Positions 9,133 to 18,180 of a DNA stretch of 39,874 nucleotides are shown piece after piece; positions within the stretch are counted from its first letter, which is position 1; each line of letters begins with the position of its first letter. This stretch comes from Chamaesiphon polymorphus CCALA 037 (lineage in GTDB: Bacteria; Cyanobacteriota; Cyanobacteriia; Cyanobacteriales; Chamaesiphonaceae). The stretch spans positions 1 to 39,874 of the forward strand of contig NZ_PVWO01000002.1 of the NCBI RefSeq assembly GCF_003003845.1, written 5' to 3'. The notes beneath the pieces were generated by a model, which was given only the letters and a program-made list of their open reading frames with translations, had not been told where the DNA came from and searched no databases. The translations under genes were made by a program, and so were the position numbers.

Positions 9133-10395
9133 TTACATTGATAATCTATCCTCATCTTGTAACCGTTCGTCTTCTTCTTGAATCGTGGTTAATTCAACAT
9201 TCAAGGAAGCTAAGCTTAATGGCTTGGAGATTTGCAAATTTACTTCTGACAATGTAGATACGATGTCTTCTTGTAATTGTGAGTTTGAAGTGGTTTCGAT
9301 CGATCCTCGTCTGCGACCTCCCGTTTGCTGTTGTGGAGTAATTTTATTTAATCGTTCGAGTAACTGTACGTCTCGCAGATCGATGTCGGGAAATCCACTA
9401 GGCTCCCAATCATTTCCAACTCTAGTTGCATTTAGCATTAGCTTGTTCGGACGAATACGATACACACTTAAAGTATTCCCATCACACTTAATTTTGATAC
9501 GACCGTTCTCGAATTTTGTTTTCCCATCCAACTTCATTCGAGCTAATTCGGTTAGACGATCGAAGATCGATCGGTCTGCGAGGTTTAGCTTAACAGGGCG
9601 ATCTCGAATGCGGAGGTTGGCTTCTTCCATCAGTTCTAAGTCTTGACGATCTGGAGTTAACTTGCCCCTCACTTTTTGCCAACTCGCACCAAGATCGCTA
9701 CCTTTATACGCTTTTCCAGCACGAACAAAAGTTATACCACGTACCACATTTTTGGATGTGAGGTTAAATCTGACATCAACCGTATTTTTTGCTAGGCTGT
9801 CGAGCCAGCGTTTTAGGTCGATATTGGGCTGTAACGAGTCTTCTACGATTTTGACGATTTCTAAGTCTGATTTTGCAATTTTCGTCTCTTGCTGCCGAAT
9901 TTTAGCTCGTTTGACATCCCAGGAAGATTCGATCTGGCGCAGCCCGAATTCGGCTTCAACTTTACGTAGAGCATTCTGAATCTTGTACATATCCCACTGT
10001 GGATGGACGTGCTTGCCAAAGACATCTACCCCGTTGGCAACAATGTGTAAATGATCGTGGTCGTGAGCTTCGTCGTGTCCAGGGTCGTCCCGATGATGGT
10101 CGATGGCAATATATTGACATTCCTTGTATCCTAATGCTTCTAGAACGCGCAAGGCAATCGCCTCTTTGATAACATCGTCTACTTGCTTATCTTCTGGTGC
10201 AAAGGCAATTGAGAAATGTCTGACTGGTTTACTCACGCGCCGATTGAGGTTGCTGACTCTGCGGAATTCGATCGCCATGTCGCTCTGGGTTTTACTTTCC
10301 AAGCAACTGCTGATAATTCGCGGTCGCTTGTCGGGGTCGAGTAAATAACCCAGGACTCCCCCAAACCCATTGCCTTTGCTAATCTTTCCAATCAT
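9133..10395 (-). CDS. Relaxase / mobilization nuclease (MOBP-like)
   Basis: MIGKISKGNGFGGVLGYLLDPDKRPRIIS start and three-His motif HDEAHDHDHLHIVANGVD; adjacent MobC-like gene. Confidence 0.85.
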   Translation of the reverse strand: MIGKISKGNGFGGVLGYLLDPDKRPRIISSCLESKTQSDMAIEFRRVSNLNRRVSKPVRHFSIAFAPEDKQVDDVIKEAIALRVLEALGYKECQYIAIDHHRDDPGHDEAHDHDHLHIVANGVDVFGKHVHPQWDMYKIQNALRKVEAEFGLRQIESSWDVKRAKIRQQETKIAKSDLEIVKIVEDSLQPNIDLKRWLDSLAKNTVDVRFNLTSKNVVRGITFVRAGKAYKGSDLGASWQKVRGKLTPDRQDLELMEEANLRIRDRPVKLNLADRSIFDRLTELARMKLDGKTKFENGRIKIKCDGNTLSVYRIRPNKLMLNATRVGNDWEPSGFPDIDLRDVQLLERLNKITPQQQTGGRRRGSIETTSNSQLQEDIVSTLSEVNLQISKPLSLASLNVELTTIQEEDERLQDEDRLSM

Positions 10396-10793
10396 TAGCT
10401 TTTGGCTCCAAGCTTTTGGATTCTCTTGGCAATTAACTGGTTAGCCGCAGCAATTTCTTGTAGGGCTTTGCTGTCAATTTCGATCGCTCGTCCCTCCTGA
10501 TTTGCTAAATTCACACCTCTGGCAATTTGATTGAGGTTATTCCCTTGGGCGATATATTCTCTTCTGATTAGCGTGAGTTCGGCATATTCGTCTTGACTCA
10601 ACCGTTCTTGTTTGAGTCGTCTGAGCGTTCGATCGTTTATCGTGCCACGAAAAAGCAGATATTCAGAGCGGTTCATATTGACAGCTCTACACTCCGCTTC
10701 GATGATCTCCAATTGCTCGTTACTGACACGGAGACTGATGTGATTGGTTTTTTGTGAGGGCTTAGCGTCATTTCTAGATATATTGATACTCAT
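10395..10793 (-). CDS. Plasmid mobilization accessory protein, MobC/RHH-like
   Basis: HISLRVSNEQLEIIEAECRAVNMNRSEYLLFRGTI and GNNLNQIARGVN motifs; 1-nt overlap with the relaxase. Confidence 0.75.
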   Translation of the reverse strand: MSINISRNDAKPSQKTNHISLRVSNEQLEIIEAECRAVNMNRSEYLLFRGTINDRTLRRLKQERLSQDEYAELTLIRREYIAQGNNLNQIARGVNLANQEGRAIEIDSKALQEIAAANQLIAKRIQKLGAKS

Positions 10794-10918
10794 TATTCAC
10801 TTCTTATTTCTCTCAAGGGTATCGGCTACAATAGTTACAAAATAATAAGTTGTAATTTACATTTTTATTACACATTTTTACTTTGCATAATACACAAATG
10901 CACCCAACTAGGGGGGTT

Positions 10919-10999
10919 CTAGGGGTACTCCCCTAGCCAGCCCTTACCGTCTGAAATCGCCAGATTTCAGATGTGCGTAGCACATAGGTATGGCTGGCT
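10919..10999. other. Nested inverted repeats; oriT candidate or structured RNA
   Basis: CTAGGGG-tact-CCCCTAG (10919-10936); outer arms AGCCAGCC..TACC / GGTA..GGCTGGCT (10935-10948 / 10987-10999) enclosing TCTGAAATC-gcca-GATTTCAGA and ATGTGC-gta-GCACAT. Confidence 0.55.
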
Positions 11000-11118
11000 C
11001 CCCCTCAAACTTACCACATTCGACAAAGCCAGTAAATTGCGAAAATTAGGGAAATTTTTGACGATTTGGGAACGAGAAATTCGGGAGTTAATAACAAGAT
11101 CTATGAGTGCGCTCCAGT

Positions 11119-11162
11119 ATCACTGGAACTATACTGGGGTAAAACTGGAGTAAGACTGGAAC
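11119..11162. repeat. Four direct repeats of ACTGG(A/G) at exact 11-bp spacing, parC-like iterons
   Basis: ACTGG begins at 11122, 11133, 11144 and 11155. Confidence 0.6.
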
Positions 11163-11290
11163 GGATTGTAAGTATTTTTGGAAAATATGGGGCGTTTTCT
11201 CAGCAAAAATTACTAATAATGAGCATAGCGATCGTATTTCCCAAATAAAGAGGATATATTTGGTAGTGGATGAGAAGTTATAAAATTTTC

Positions 11291-11794
11291 ATGGGTAAAA
11301 CGCCTGACTTATTCCGAATTAATTTTGTATCGGGGAAACCATTAGAGGTACTACTGGCTAAATTCCTTAAAAGTAGTGAAGGAACGGGCAAGGAAAATGT
11401 CATGGCGGCACTATCAGCTTTTTATTACTCGATCGCATTATCCCAAGAAGCTGATGCGTGTCCGAGTCGTATTCAATTAGCAGCCATCCAAGATCTTGCC
11501 AAACTGCGAAATCAGATCGATTACATCATTAATTACCATCGAATTACGAATGGCATCGAATTAACCGATCGTTTTGAAGTTCCTGCGACAGAGAAAATCG
11601 GATCGACAGTCGGACATCCTCTTAAGCCAATAGCGATCGATCCGATAATCGGAGATTCGATTGAGACACTTGTGGCAGATCTACCAGTAATCGTTGGCGT
11701 TGGCGTAGCCTCTGCCTTCGCAGAAGCCTCTCCCTTAGAGAATCGGCTCTCAGGAGAAGATGAGATTTATGACTATACTATTTTTGATGAGTAA
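11291..11794 (+). CDS. Hypothetical protein upstream of actin-like gene (partition adaptor candidate)
   Basis: ORF begins at 11270; MGKTPDLFRINF at 11291 is the more likely start. First gene of the operon. Confidence 0.5.
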   Translation: MGKTPDLFRINFVSGKPLEVLLAKFLKSSEGTGKENVMAALSAFYYSIALSQEADACPSRIQLAAIQDLAKLRNQIDYIINYHRITNGIELTDRFEVPATEKIGSTVGHPLKPIAIDPIIGDSIETLVADLPVIVGVGVASAFAEASPLENRLSGEDEIYDYTIFDE

Positions 11795-11799
11795 TCGCT

Positions 11800-12918
11800 G
11801 TGGCTAGACCCAAACGGCAAAGAATAAAGCTGGCAATTGACTTTGGTGGGAGTTCGACCAAGGCAATTACGGAGATCGACGATCGTTCGGTCGCAATAGT
11901 GATGTCGCCAGAAGTAATTGAAATTGGGACGCTCGATCTCGACAACTATCGTCACCAGCACGACTTAGATTTGTGGCATCGCTCTTTTGTCGGGGTGAAA
12001 GATCGGTATTTTGCTATTGGGGAATTAGCCGTAAGATTAGGAGCCACCCAAGCTCTCAAACGCCTCAAATCTGAAACTGTAGTTTATAAGTTACTCGCAA
12101 TCGTCTCAGTTTCGGCACAAAGATTAGATCTGGGTAGTAGCTTCGATTTGGAACTGGGCTGTTTGTTACCACCTGGAGAGTTTTCCGAGCGGGAACGATT
12201 GCACACAAAGCTATTGGAAGCTTTGGCTGATTTTGATACTCCGCTGGGTCGGTTCTCGATTCGCTTGATTGAGGCTCAGTATCACCCTGAAGGGATGGGA
12301 GTCGCCCATTTGTATCACATCAATCGTCCGCACGTCACGGGTAAAGTCGGCACGATTATGGCTGGACATCGAAACATTAGTTGTTATGTCATGCAGGGCA
12401 AGCAACCTGTCAAAAAAGCGACATCGGACTTAGGGTTCCAGTCGTGGATCGAACTAATTATCGATCGTACTTCTGGTTATGAATTTGGGACGCTAAGTGT
12501 CGCTGTAGCTAGGTATTGGATCGGTAATGACAGAATTGCATTAGGGGAAATTCTCCGGCATCGCGATGCGGTGGAGCGAGAGTTTGAATTAGAGCATTTA
12601 GTCAAGGTAATTAAATCGACTCAAATTACTTACTGGAGGTCGATTAATGATTGGCTAGATGATAAGTTTCCTCCCGTTGAGGAAGTGATGTTGTCTGGGG
12701 GCGTAGCAGATGTTCTCAAGGCAGACTTTATTGCCTATTTAAAGGATCGGTTGCCGATTCGCGCCGATTGTGGCAATCGGCAGGGAATTTTCAACGAGCG
12801 GGCATTCAAACAGATTCCCGACTTGGCAGTTCCCGACGGATATCAATCACGATTTGCTGACGTTTATTGTTTATCGCAATATCTGATGACCAAATCGGTA
12901 ATTAAAACTAGGAGTTAA
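11800..12918 (+). CDS. Actin-like ATPase, ParM/StbA-type
   Basis: Phosphate-1 motif LAIDFGGSSTKAI and C-terminal MLSGGVADVL adenosine-type motif; GTG start. Confidence 0.7.
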   Translation: MARPKRQRIKLAIDFGGSSTKAITEIDDRSVAIVMSPEVIEIGTLDLDNYRHQHDLDLWHRSFVGVKDRYFAIGELAVRLGATQALKRLKSETVVYKLLAIVSVSAQRLDLGSSFDLELGCLLPPGEFSERERLHTKLLEALADFDTPLGRFSIRLIEAQYHPEGMGVAHLYHINRPHVTGKVGTIMAGHRNISCYVMQGKQPVKKATSDLGFQSWIELIIDRTSGYEFGTLSVAVARYWIGNDRIALGEILRHRDAVEREFELEHLVKVIKSTQITYWRSINDWLDDKFPPVEEVMLSGGVADVLKADFIAYLKDRLPIRADCGNRQGIFNERAFKQIPDLAVPDGYQSRFADVYCLSQYLMTKSVIKTRS

Positions 12919-12920
12919 AA

Positions 12921-13802
12921 ATGAGTAACGAGACTAGCACGAAGACAGCCAGCAAAGAGGTTGGCAAAGAAGTTAGGAAAAAGGATGCCACCAGCATTAT
13001 TATCATTGGTGGTGTCAAAGGTGGATTGGGCAAAAGTATCATCGGTGGAGTAGCTGCATTTCAGATGAAAGCCGCGAAGTTACCGTTCGAGTTGGTCGAT
13101 GCGGATGCCGATACACCGAATGTCGGTCTTACATACGAGAAAGAATTGTACGAGCAGTTCCGCAACGAGCGGTTAGCACAATCCAGCGCGACATTAGTAC
13201 CAGGAGATAACGATTTGCCACTAGAGCAGGTCGAGCAAATTACTTTTTCTGGGGAGGCTGGTAATTACTTTGCCGCAGATAAAATTATTACAATAGCCGA
13301 GCAGAAAAACGTTCTCGTTGTTTTACCCGCATTACCAGCGTGCGATCTTGATCGCTGGCTCGACCAAAACGATATCGTGGGAATGCTAGCCGATCCAGAA
13401 AATACGACTGATGCGATCCATTTCTTTGTCACCAACGGTACTCCTGAATCACTTGGGCTATTTAAAGATTCAGTAGAGAGTAGTAAAGGTAAGATTCCCC
13501 ATGTTTTAGTTTTAAATCATGGTGCGGCTACAAACATTCAGTGGAAATGGTTCGATCGAGATAAACAGATTGCTAAATACTTGGAGCAGTATGGGTTTAA
13601 GTCGATTGTTTTTCCTGAAATGATCGTCGATCCGGCGATTAAGAATAAAATTTTCAGCGAATATATCCCCTATGGGGACGTTCTCAAAGCTGATTGGTTG
13701 CCAACTCCATCCAAACGGCGGCTGAACAAGTGGTTGCGAGAGGCAACACAGGCATTGGGCAGTACGGGTTATATTCCCTACCACCCCGATTACCTGCCTT
13801 AA
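12921..13802 (+). CDS. ParA/MinD-like P-loop ATPase
   Basis: Deviant Walker A IIIGGVKGGLGKSII; ELVDADADTPNVG. Confidence 0.75.
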   Translation: MSNETSTKTASKEVGKEVRKKDATSIIIIGGVKGGLGKSIIGGVAAFQMKAAKLPFELVDADADTPNVGLTYEKELYEQFRNERLAQSSATLVPGDNDLPLEQVEQITFSGEAGNYFAADKIITIAEQKNVLVVLPALPACDLDRWLDQNDIVGMLADPENTTDAIHFFVTNGTPESLGLFKDSVESSKGKIPHVLVLNHGAATNIQWKWFDRDKQIAKYLEQYGFKSIVFPEMIVDPAIKNKIFSEYIPYGDVLKADWLPTPSKRRLNKWLREATQALGSTGYIPYHPDYLP

Positions 13803-13831
13803 TCTTCGATACGTCATAATTTCAATCCTCA

Positions 13832-14788
13832 ATGTATTACCCCGATCTACAAGCAGCAAAAAGAATATCGCCGCTCGTCTCCCAACAATCGGCAGAGATG
13901 GCAAAGCGTAAACCATATCGCTTTGCTAAGCAATATCTAAACTATCAGACATTTTTAGATATAGTCGTGCTGTCACAAATAGCGAGACAATCTCGGATTG
14001 AGTTCGATCCGACAACTGTTCTATTTCATTGGCAATGCAGTAATTGGGATGTTGATAATATCCCAATTTATGGCTTGTCAAAAGATACGCTCGAACTATT
14101 TCAAGAGAGTAAAATTGACAATAACAAAGACTTTTTTGAGAATCTGCCAGAATCGCAATTAACTAGGTACTGTATTCTATTACCTTCGGGGTCTTACGAA
14201 ACTTCTGAGGGTCATTATATCGAGATGTTGTGGATCGATAGTATCCGCAATAGCGATTGTGAGCCAAAAGATATCGAGCGGAGGGTCGGGGGCACCACTA
14301 TTATCGATCGAGTCCAAGGTAACTCACAGCGGATTGTCACATCAGCGATCGATACTAATGACTGTACTTATTGTACGCTGGCAGATTATCCAAAAGTGAG
14401 CTTAGAGATTGGGAATATTGATGAAGGTGAGTTTGTTGACGGAGCGTTGAGCATCATCACTAGATTGAGAGATCTCGCTCTTCAAGTCGTGATGGCGATT
14501 GAGTTTTTACCTGAAGCTGTCTCTTTAGATTTACCAGCAGCAGGATCGAGTAAAGGATTTGGCAAAAAACCTCCTACTGCAAAGTTTTGGCAGATTCGTA
14601 GAGTTGAGATCGAACAGAAGCGTTATATTGTCAGAGAGAAAACCGATGGGAGCGAGTCTGAGAGTGCGAGAAAGTCACCCCGCCCTCATTTTCGGAAATG
14701 GCATTGGCGCAGAGTTGCTGTTGGAGCCGAACGTAAAGGACGTGAGTGGCGATTGATTCCCAACACGTATGTTAATCCTGAAAACTAA
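13832..14788 (+). CDS. Uncharacterised plasmid-type protein with C-terminal SPxPHxRxxHWRRVAVG motif
   Basis: C-terminal SPRPHFRKWHWRRVAVGAERKGREWRLIPNTYVN; paralogous to 27576..28535. Confidence 0.55.
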   Translation: MYYPDLQAAKRISPLVSQQSAEMAKRKPYRFAKQYLNYQTFLDIVVLSQIARQSRIEFDPTTVLFHWQCSNWDVDNIPIYGLSKDTLELFQESKIDNNKDFFENLPESQLTRYCILLPSGSYETSEGHYIEMLWIDSIRNSDCEPKDIERRVGGTTIIDRVQGNSQRIVTSAIDTNDCTYCTLADYPKVSLEIGNIDEGEFVDGALSIITRLRDLALQVVMAIEFLPEAVSLDLPAAGSSKGFGKKPPTAKFWQIRRVEIEQKRYIVREKTDGSESESARKSPRPHFRKWHWRRVAVGAERKGREWRLIPNTYVNPEN

Positions 14789-15606
14789 GTTGTTCTTTGA
14801 ACTCCATGCTCTAACAATTGACCTAACAGATAAATTTTTAGAAAATGTGCGTTAATTCCTTTACGGCATTCAGGAATGACTTCTGCCGTCCAACCAACCT
14901 CATATAACTTGTGGAGTTTGGCGATAATCGTCAGGGTATTATCTGTCAACACATTCCAAGTAGGCATGACGATTGAGGGATTTGCCACCAAGTGCTTTAT
15001 TAAATCCTCGCAGAAGCTTGCAATCAGTTCATCCTTAATAAACAGTGGACATTTATCGATAGCCAAGTTGTTAGATACTCTGCCCGTGCAAGTTTTCATT
15101 CGCTCGGAGATCCAATCCAACGTTTCTGGTGATAACGATTTAAATATTTTTTTGCTTCGTATTTGATAATTATATTTTGTGGCGATATAATAAGCTTCTT
15201 CTGGAGTTCGGGCCGGGTGTGGCGGCAAGATTTTTTTGGCTGTTTGAGGAGCTACTTCTATAGATGTATTCTCTTCGGCTGCTTTGACAGTACCTTGCGG
15301 TACCTCCGTTTTTTTCTTAGACCGCTCGCTTTTAGATTTTTTCTGGGTAGTTTTATCGATTTCACTTTCTGAAGCGATCTCATCGATTGGCTTGCAGGTC
15401 GATTCAGTAATCGCCAGATCTTTGGAGGATGTCTTTTTTGAAGAATTCTTTCTTGCCTTAGTTCGCTCTGTATGTTCGGGCGTAATATCTAAATTAGCTG
15501 TAGTTGAGGGAAGCTCTTCAGCTTTGATAATTGTTAAAACACTAGAGTTGCGGGCTGCCATCTGATTTACCTTCTTGTACTGAGTTTGAGCATTGACTAG
15601 ATCCAA
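14785..15606 (-). CDS. Hypothetical protein downstream of parB; basic low-complexity N-half
   Basis: K/S/T/E-rich N-half then C-terminal domain PPHPARTPEEAYYIATKY...; start may be internal MAARNSS (15561). Confidence 0.5.
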   Translation of the reverse strand: MDLVNAQTQYKKVNQMAARNSSVLTIIKAEELPSTTANLDITPEHTERTKARKNSSKKTSSKDLAITESTCKPIDEIASESEIDKTTQKKSKSERSKKKTEVPQGTVKAAEENTSIEVAPQTAKKILPPHPARTPEEAYYIATKYNYQIRSKKIFKSLSPETLDWISERMKTCTGRVSNNLAIDKCPLFIKDELIASFCEDLIKHLVANPSIVMPTWNVLTDNTLTIIAKLHKLYEVGWTAEVIPECRKGINAHFLKIYLLGQLLEHGVQRTT

Positions 15607-15611
15607 TCGGG

Positions 15612-16724
15612 TCAGTTCAGCAAAGCAATCATTCGATCGAGTAGCAAATTTAACTCTTGCTTAGTCACCACCGCGAGGGATTCGTTTCTGATTGTGTGTA
15701 ATACGAATTCGCTTTTCTCTTCGATCGTGACATTTAGATCTTCTTCACTGTGAGTTACCAGCTCATTAGCGGTGTCGATTGTCGGTAGATGAGGGTTGAG
15801 TTCTAAATTAGCTTTACTACTATCATTGTATTTGAGATCTGCCGCATTGCCCAAGCTGTCTGGTTGAGATTTTTTCGATGGTTTAACCAAAGCTGCTGCT
15901 TTTTTAACTTCTCGAATGCTCAAGTCCTCTGAGATCGTTCGCTCTAGCAGCTTTGCTCTGGCTCGGTCATCTTTGACCTTGGCAATTTCGGTGCCTTTAG
16001 TATAATCGACCTCACCATTAGAAATTGCGAGTTTAATTTCTGCGGGGATATTTAGTAGCTTGAGGCGATTGCTAGCAAAGGAGGTTAAACTCAAGCTACC
16101 TTTAGTAAATTGCTTAATACAGCTTTCGATCGTCTGAGCTGTTTCTTTAAGAATAACGTTATTCTTAGATACTTGACCGCCCAGCTCATTCTTAATTTGA
16201 CGTATTAACGTAGCGGCGGCTTCGCGATTATCTAAATTTAACTTGCGAGCAATGGTATCTAGAACCGAATTAGTCTCGTCGATGGGGTTGAGATCCGTTC
16301 TTTTGATGTTTACCAACGTCACATAATCAGCCGCTACATCGTCGCTAACATCGAGACGACGGTACTTCACCACCATGTTTAGTTTGCAAGCTACACGAGT
16401 CCGCCGCTCCCCATCAATTAGTTCGTTGGTATCACGTAGTAACAAAACTGGGGTAATTACCTCTCCTGCGGCGAGAATGCTATCTTCGAGTTCTTGCATC
16501 TCAACTGGATCGAAATTCGTGCGCGGTTGCCACCGAGAGGGTACTAACAGATTAGAGTCGATCGTCCCATCAAATGCTTTAGAACTCGAATTAGCCTCAG
16601 ACTGGAGGCGATTTACTTCACGCTGGAGTTCGGCAAGATCGATTTCATAGTCTTTGATTTTCGATTCCAGTCGCCCAACTTTAAAGTCTTCATCTAAAGC
16701 AGCCATTTGATTAGGTTTTGCCAT
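15612..16724 (-). CDS. parB: ParB-like partition protein
   Basis: WQPRTNFDPVEMQELEDSILAAGEVITPVLLLRDTNELIDGERRTRVACKL is the ParB/Srx core; likely start MAKPNQMAAL overlapping the parA stop. Confidence 0.8.
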   Translation of the reverse strand: MAKPNQMAALDEDFKVGRLESKIKDYEIDLAELQREVNRLQSEANSSSKAFDGTIDSNLLVPSRWQPRTNFDPVEMQELEDSILAAGEVITPVLLLRDTNELIDGERRTRVACKLNMVVKYRRLDVSDDVAADYVTLVNIKRTDLNPIDETNSVLDTIARKLNLDNREAAATLIRQIKNELGGQVSKNNVILKETAQTIESCIKQFTKGSLSLTSFASNRLKLLNIPAEIKLAISNGEVDYTKGTEIAKVKDDRARAKLLERTISEDLSIREVKKAAALVKPSKKSQPDSLGNAADLKYNDSSKANLELNPHLPTIDTANELVTHSEEDLNVTIEEKSEFVLHTIRNESLAVVTKQELNLLLDRMIALLN

Positions 16725-17706
16725 AAATTTTATCGAAAAGTAATTTAGTGAGTCGTTCAAATTCTAAACTAGATTTGTGCCCAGGACGATAAATACCGAT
16801 CGGTTTTCCGGCTTCGTTGGCATTTTTAACCTCTTTAGAATCGGTAATCGGCTCGAATAGCTCGACTTCAATATAATCACAGCGAGATTTAAAGGCAGCG
16901 AGTGCTTGGCGATGGCTGGCAGTATCTTTCTCGTACCCAACAGGAACGATGCCCAATACAGTCGGGCGGGGATTCAAGCGTAAATCTCTACTGATTTTTT
17001 CAATCGTGTCAAATAAGCCATTAAGTCCTTGTACGGCTTTACCTTCTGGCACGAGGGGGATTAATAAATGCGTCGCACTGGCAATAGCATTGTCGATAAC
17101 TAGTCCCAGCGTGGCTGGGCAATCCATGAGGATCGCATCGTATTCGAGCGGGTAATCGACAAATAGATCGGCTAGAACTTGCTCTCTTCGTCGCCGCAAA
17201 ACGAGTTCTTGTTGAACGCGCTGGAGTTCGTTACAACCTCGGATAATTGAGGTTTGTCTACCTTCTATTTGGACGATGGGGTAATTCCCCTGAAAATTTT
17301 CAGCAAATACGTCCACCATCGTGCCAACCTTTTTTGTGCTGGTCAAGCCACAGAATAGGTCTAAGTTGTGCTGGATATCTAAGTCGAGTAATAGTGTAGA
17401 TTTGCCTAGTTTGTTCAAGTTGTACGCAATATTATGGCATAGAGTTGATTTACCAGCACCACCAGAATTACTGAGAATTGCAATCCTCACTTGCGCTGAG
17501 TCTTGAATCTCATTCTTTGTTTCTTCACGAACTATTGATTGGCTCATTTGTATAGATAGAAGACTGTTAACTAATCTGCTGTATCTTGGCTGTTGTCGCA
17601 GCCATCGAGCTACTTGAGGATCTAGCGATATTAGTAAGGATTCTTTTTTCTCACTAGAAGGTTTAGGCTTACGACCAGAACCAATTCTACTGCCACCTTT
17701 TGTCAC
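16711..17706 (-). CDS. parA: ParA-like partition ATPase with N-terminal basic/DNA-binding extension
   Basis: SNSGGAGKSTLCHNIAYNL Walker A, LLLDLDIQHNLDLF, AILMDCPATLGL; GTG start. Confidence 0.85.
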   Translation of the reverse strand: MTKGGSRIGSGRKPKPSSEKKESLLISLDPQVARWLRQQPRYSRLVNSLLSIQMSQSIVREETKNEIQDSAQVRIAILSNSGGAGKSTLCHNIAYNLNKLGKSTLLLDLDIQHNLDLFCGLTSTKKVGTMVDVFAENFQGNYPIVQIEGRQTSIIRGCNELQRVQQELVLRRRREQVLADLFVDYPLEYDAILMDCPATLGLVIDNAIASATHLLIPLVPEGKAVQGLNGLFDTIEKISRDLRLNPRPTVLGIVPVGYEKDTASHRQALAAFKSRCDYIEVELFEPITDSKEVKNANEAGKPIGIYRPGHKSSLEFERLTKLLFDKIYGKT

Positions 17707-17716
17707 AACTGGATAA

Positions 17717-17754
17717 AATCATTTGAAAAAACTATATATTTTTTTCAAATGATT
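17717..17754. promoter_or_regulatory. Perfect inverted repeat upstream of parA: operator/parS candidate
   Basis: AATCATTTGAAAAAA-ctatatat-TTTTTTCAAATGATT, 15-bp arms with 8-bp spacer, ends 11 bp from the parA start. Confidence 0.65.
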
Positions 17755-17856
17755 GTCAAGTTCGGACGAGATCCGCTAAATAACTCATGCCAGCAACAGA
17801 TCGAGCGAGTTAAGGTAGGGTAATTATTAGATCGATATCTGCAACAACATTCTGAT

Positions 17857-18180
17857 ATGTCGCCCCACCCGCATTTAACCTATTTTGATGGAGATCTTGC
17901 TGATTTTAGAGATGTGCGCTTATTTTGTATGATTCGTGGCTTTCAAGGAATGTGGCAAGAGCGGATCGAACATCGAAACGGAAAGATCGATGGCACACTA
18001 ATAATGGTGAAATTAGGCGATCGGCTGTATCGCTATAACAGTCCCCAACCGCTAGATCCAAAGATTTCCCAAGTGCAGTTAGGTTTTGTGATTCGCCATC
18101 GCTTAAATGCCTCGCTCAGGTACAGAATTTTAAATTCGATTTCAGGGCTGTATTCAGTTTTAATGGGGAAGAAATTGTGA
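17857..18180 (+). CDS. Hypothetical protein
   Basis: 107-aa ORF overlapping the next gene by 4 nt. Confidence 0.45.
   Translation: MSPHPHLTYFDGDLADFRDVRLFCMIRGFQGMWQERIEHRNGKIDGTLIMVKLGDRLYRYNSPQPLDPKISQVQLGFVIRHRLNASLRYRILNSISGLYSVLMGKKL

Noticed and set aside
9185-10348. Plus-strand ORFs antisense to the relaxase
   Set aside because: Relaxase motifs and operon structure support the minus strand.
14876-15565. ORFs antisense to the gene downstream of parB
   Set aside because: Low-complexity mirror frames of a K/S/E-rich coding sequence.
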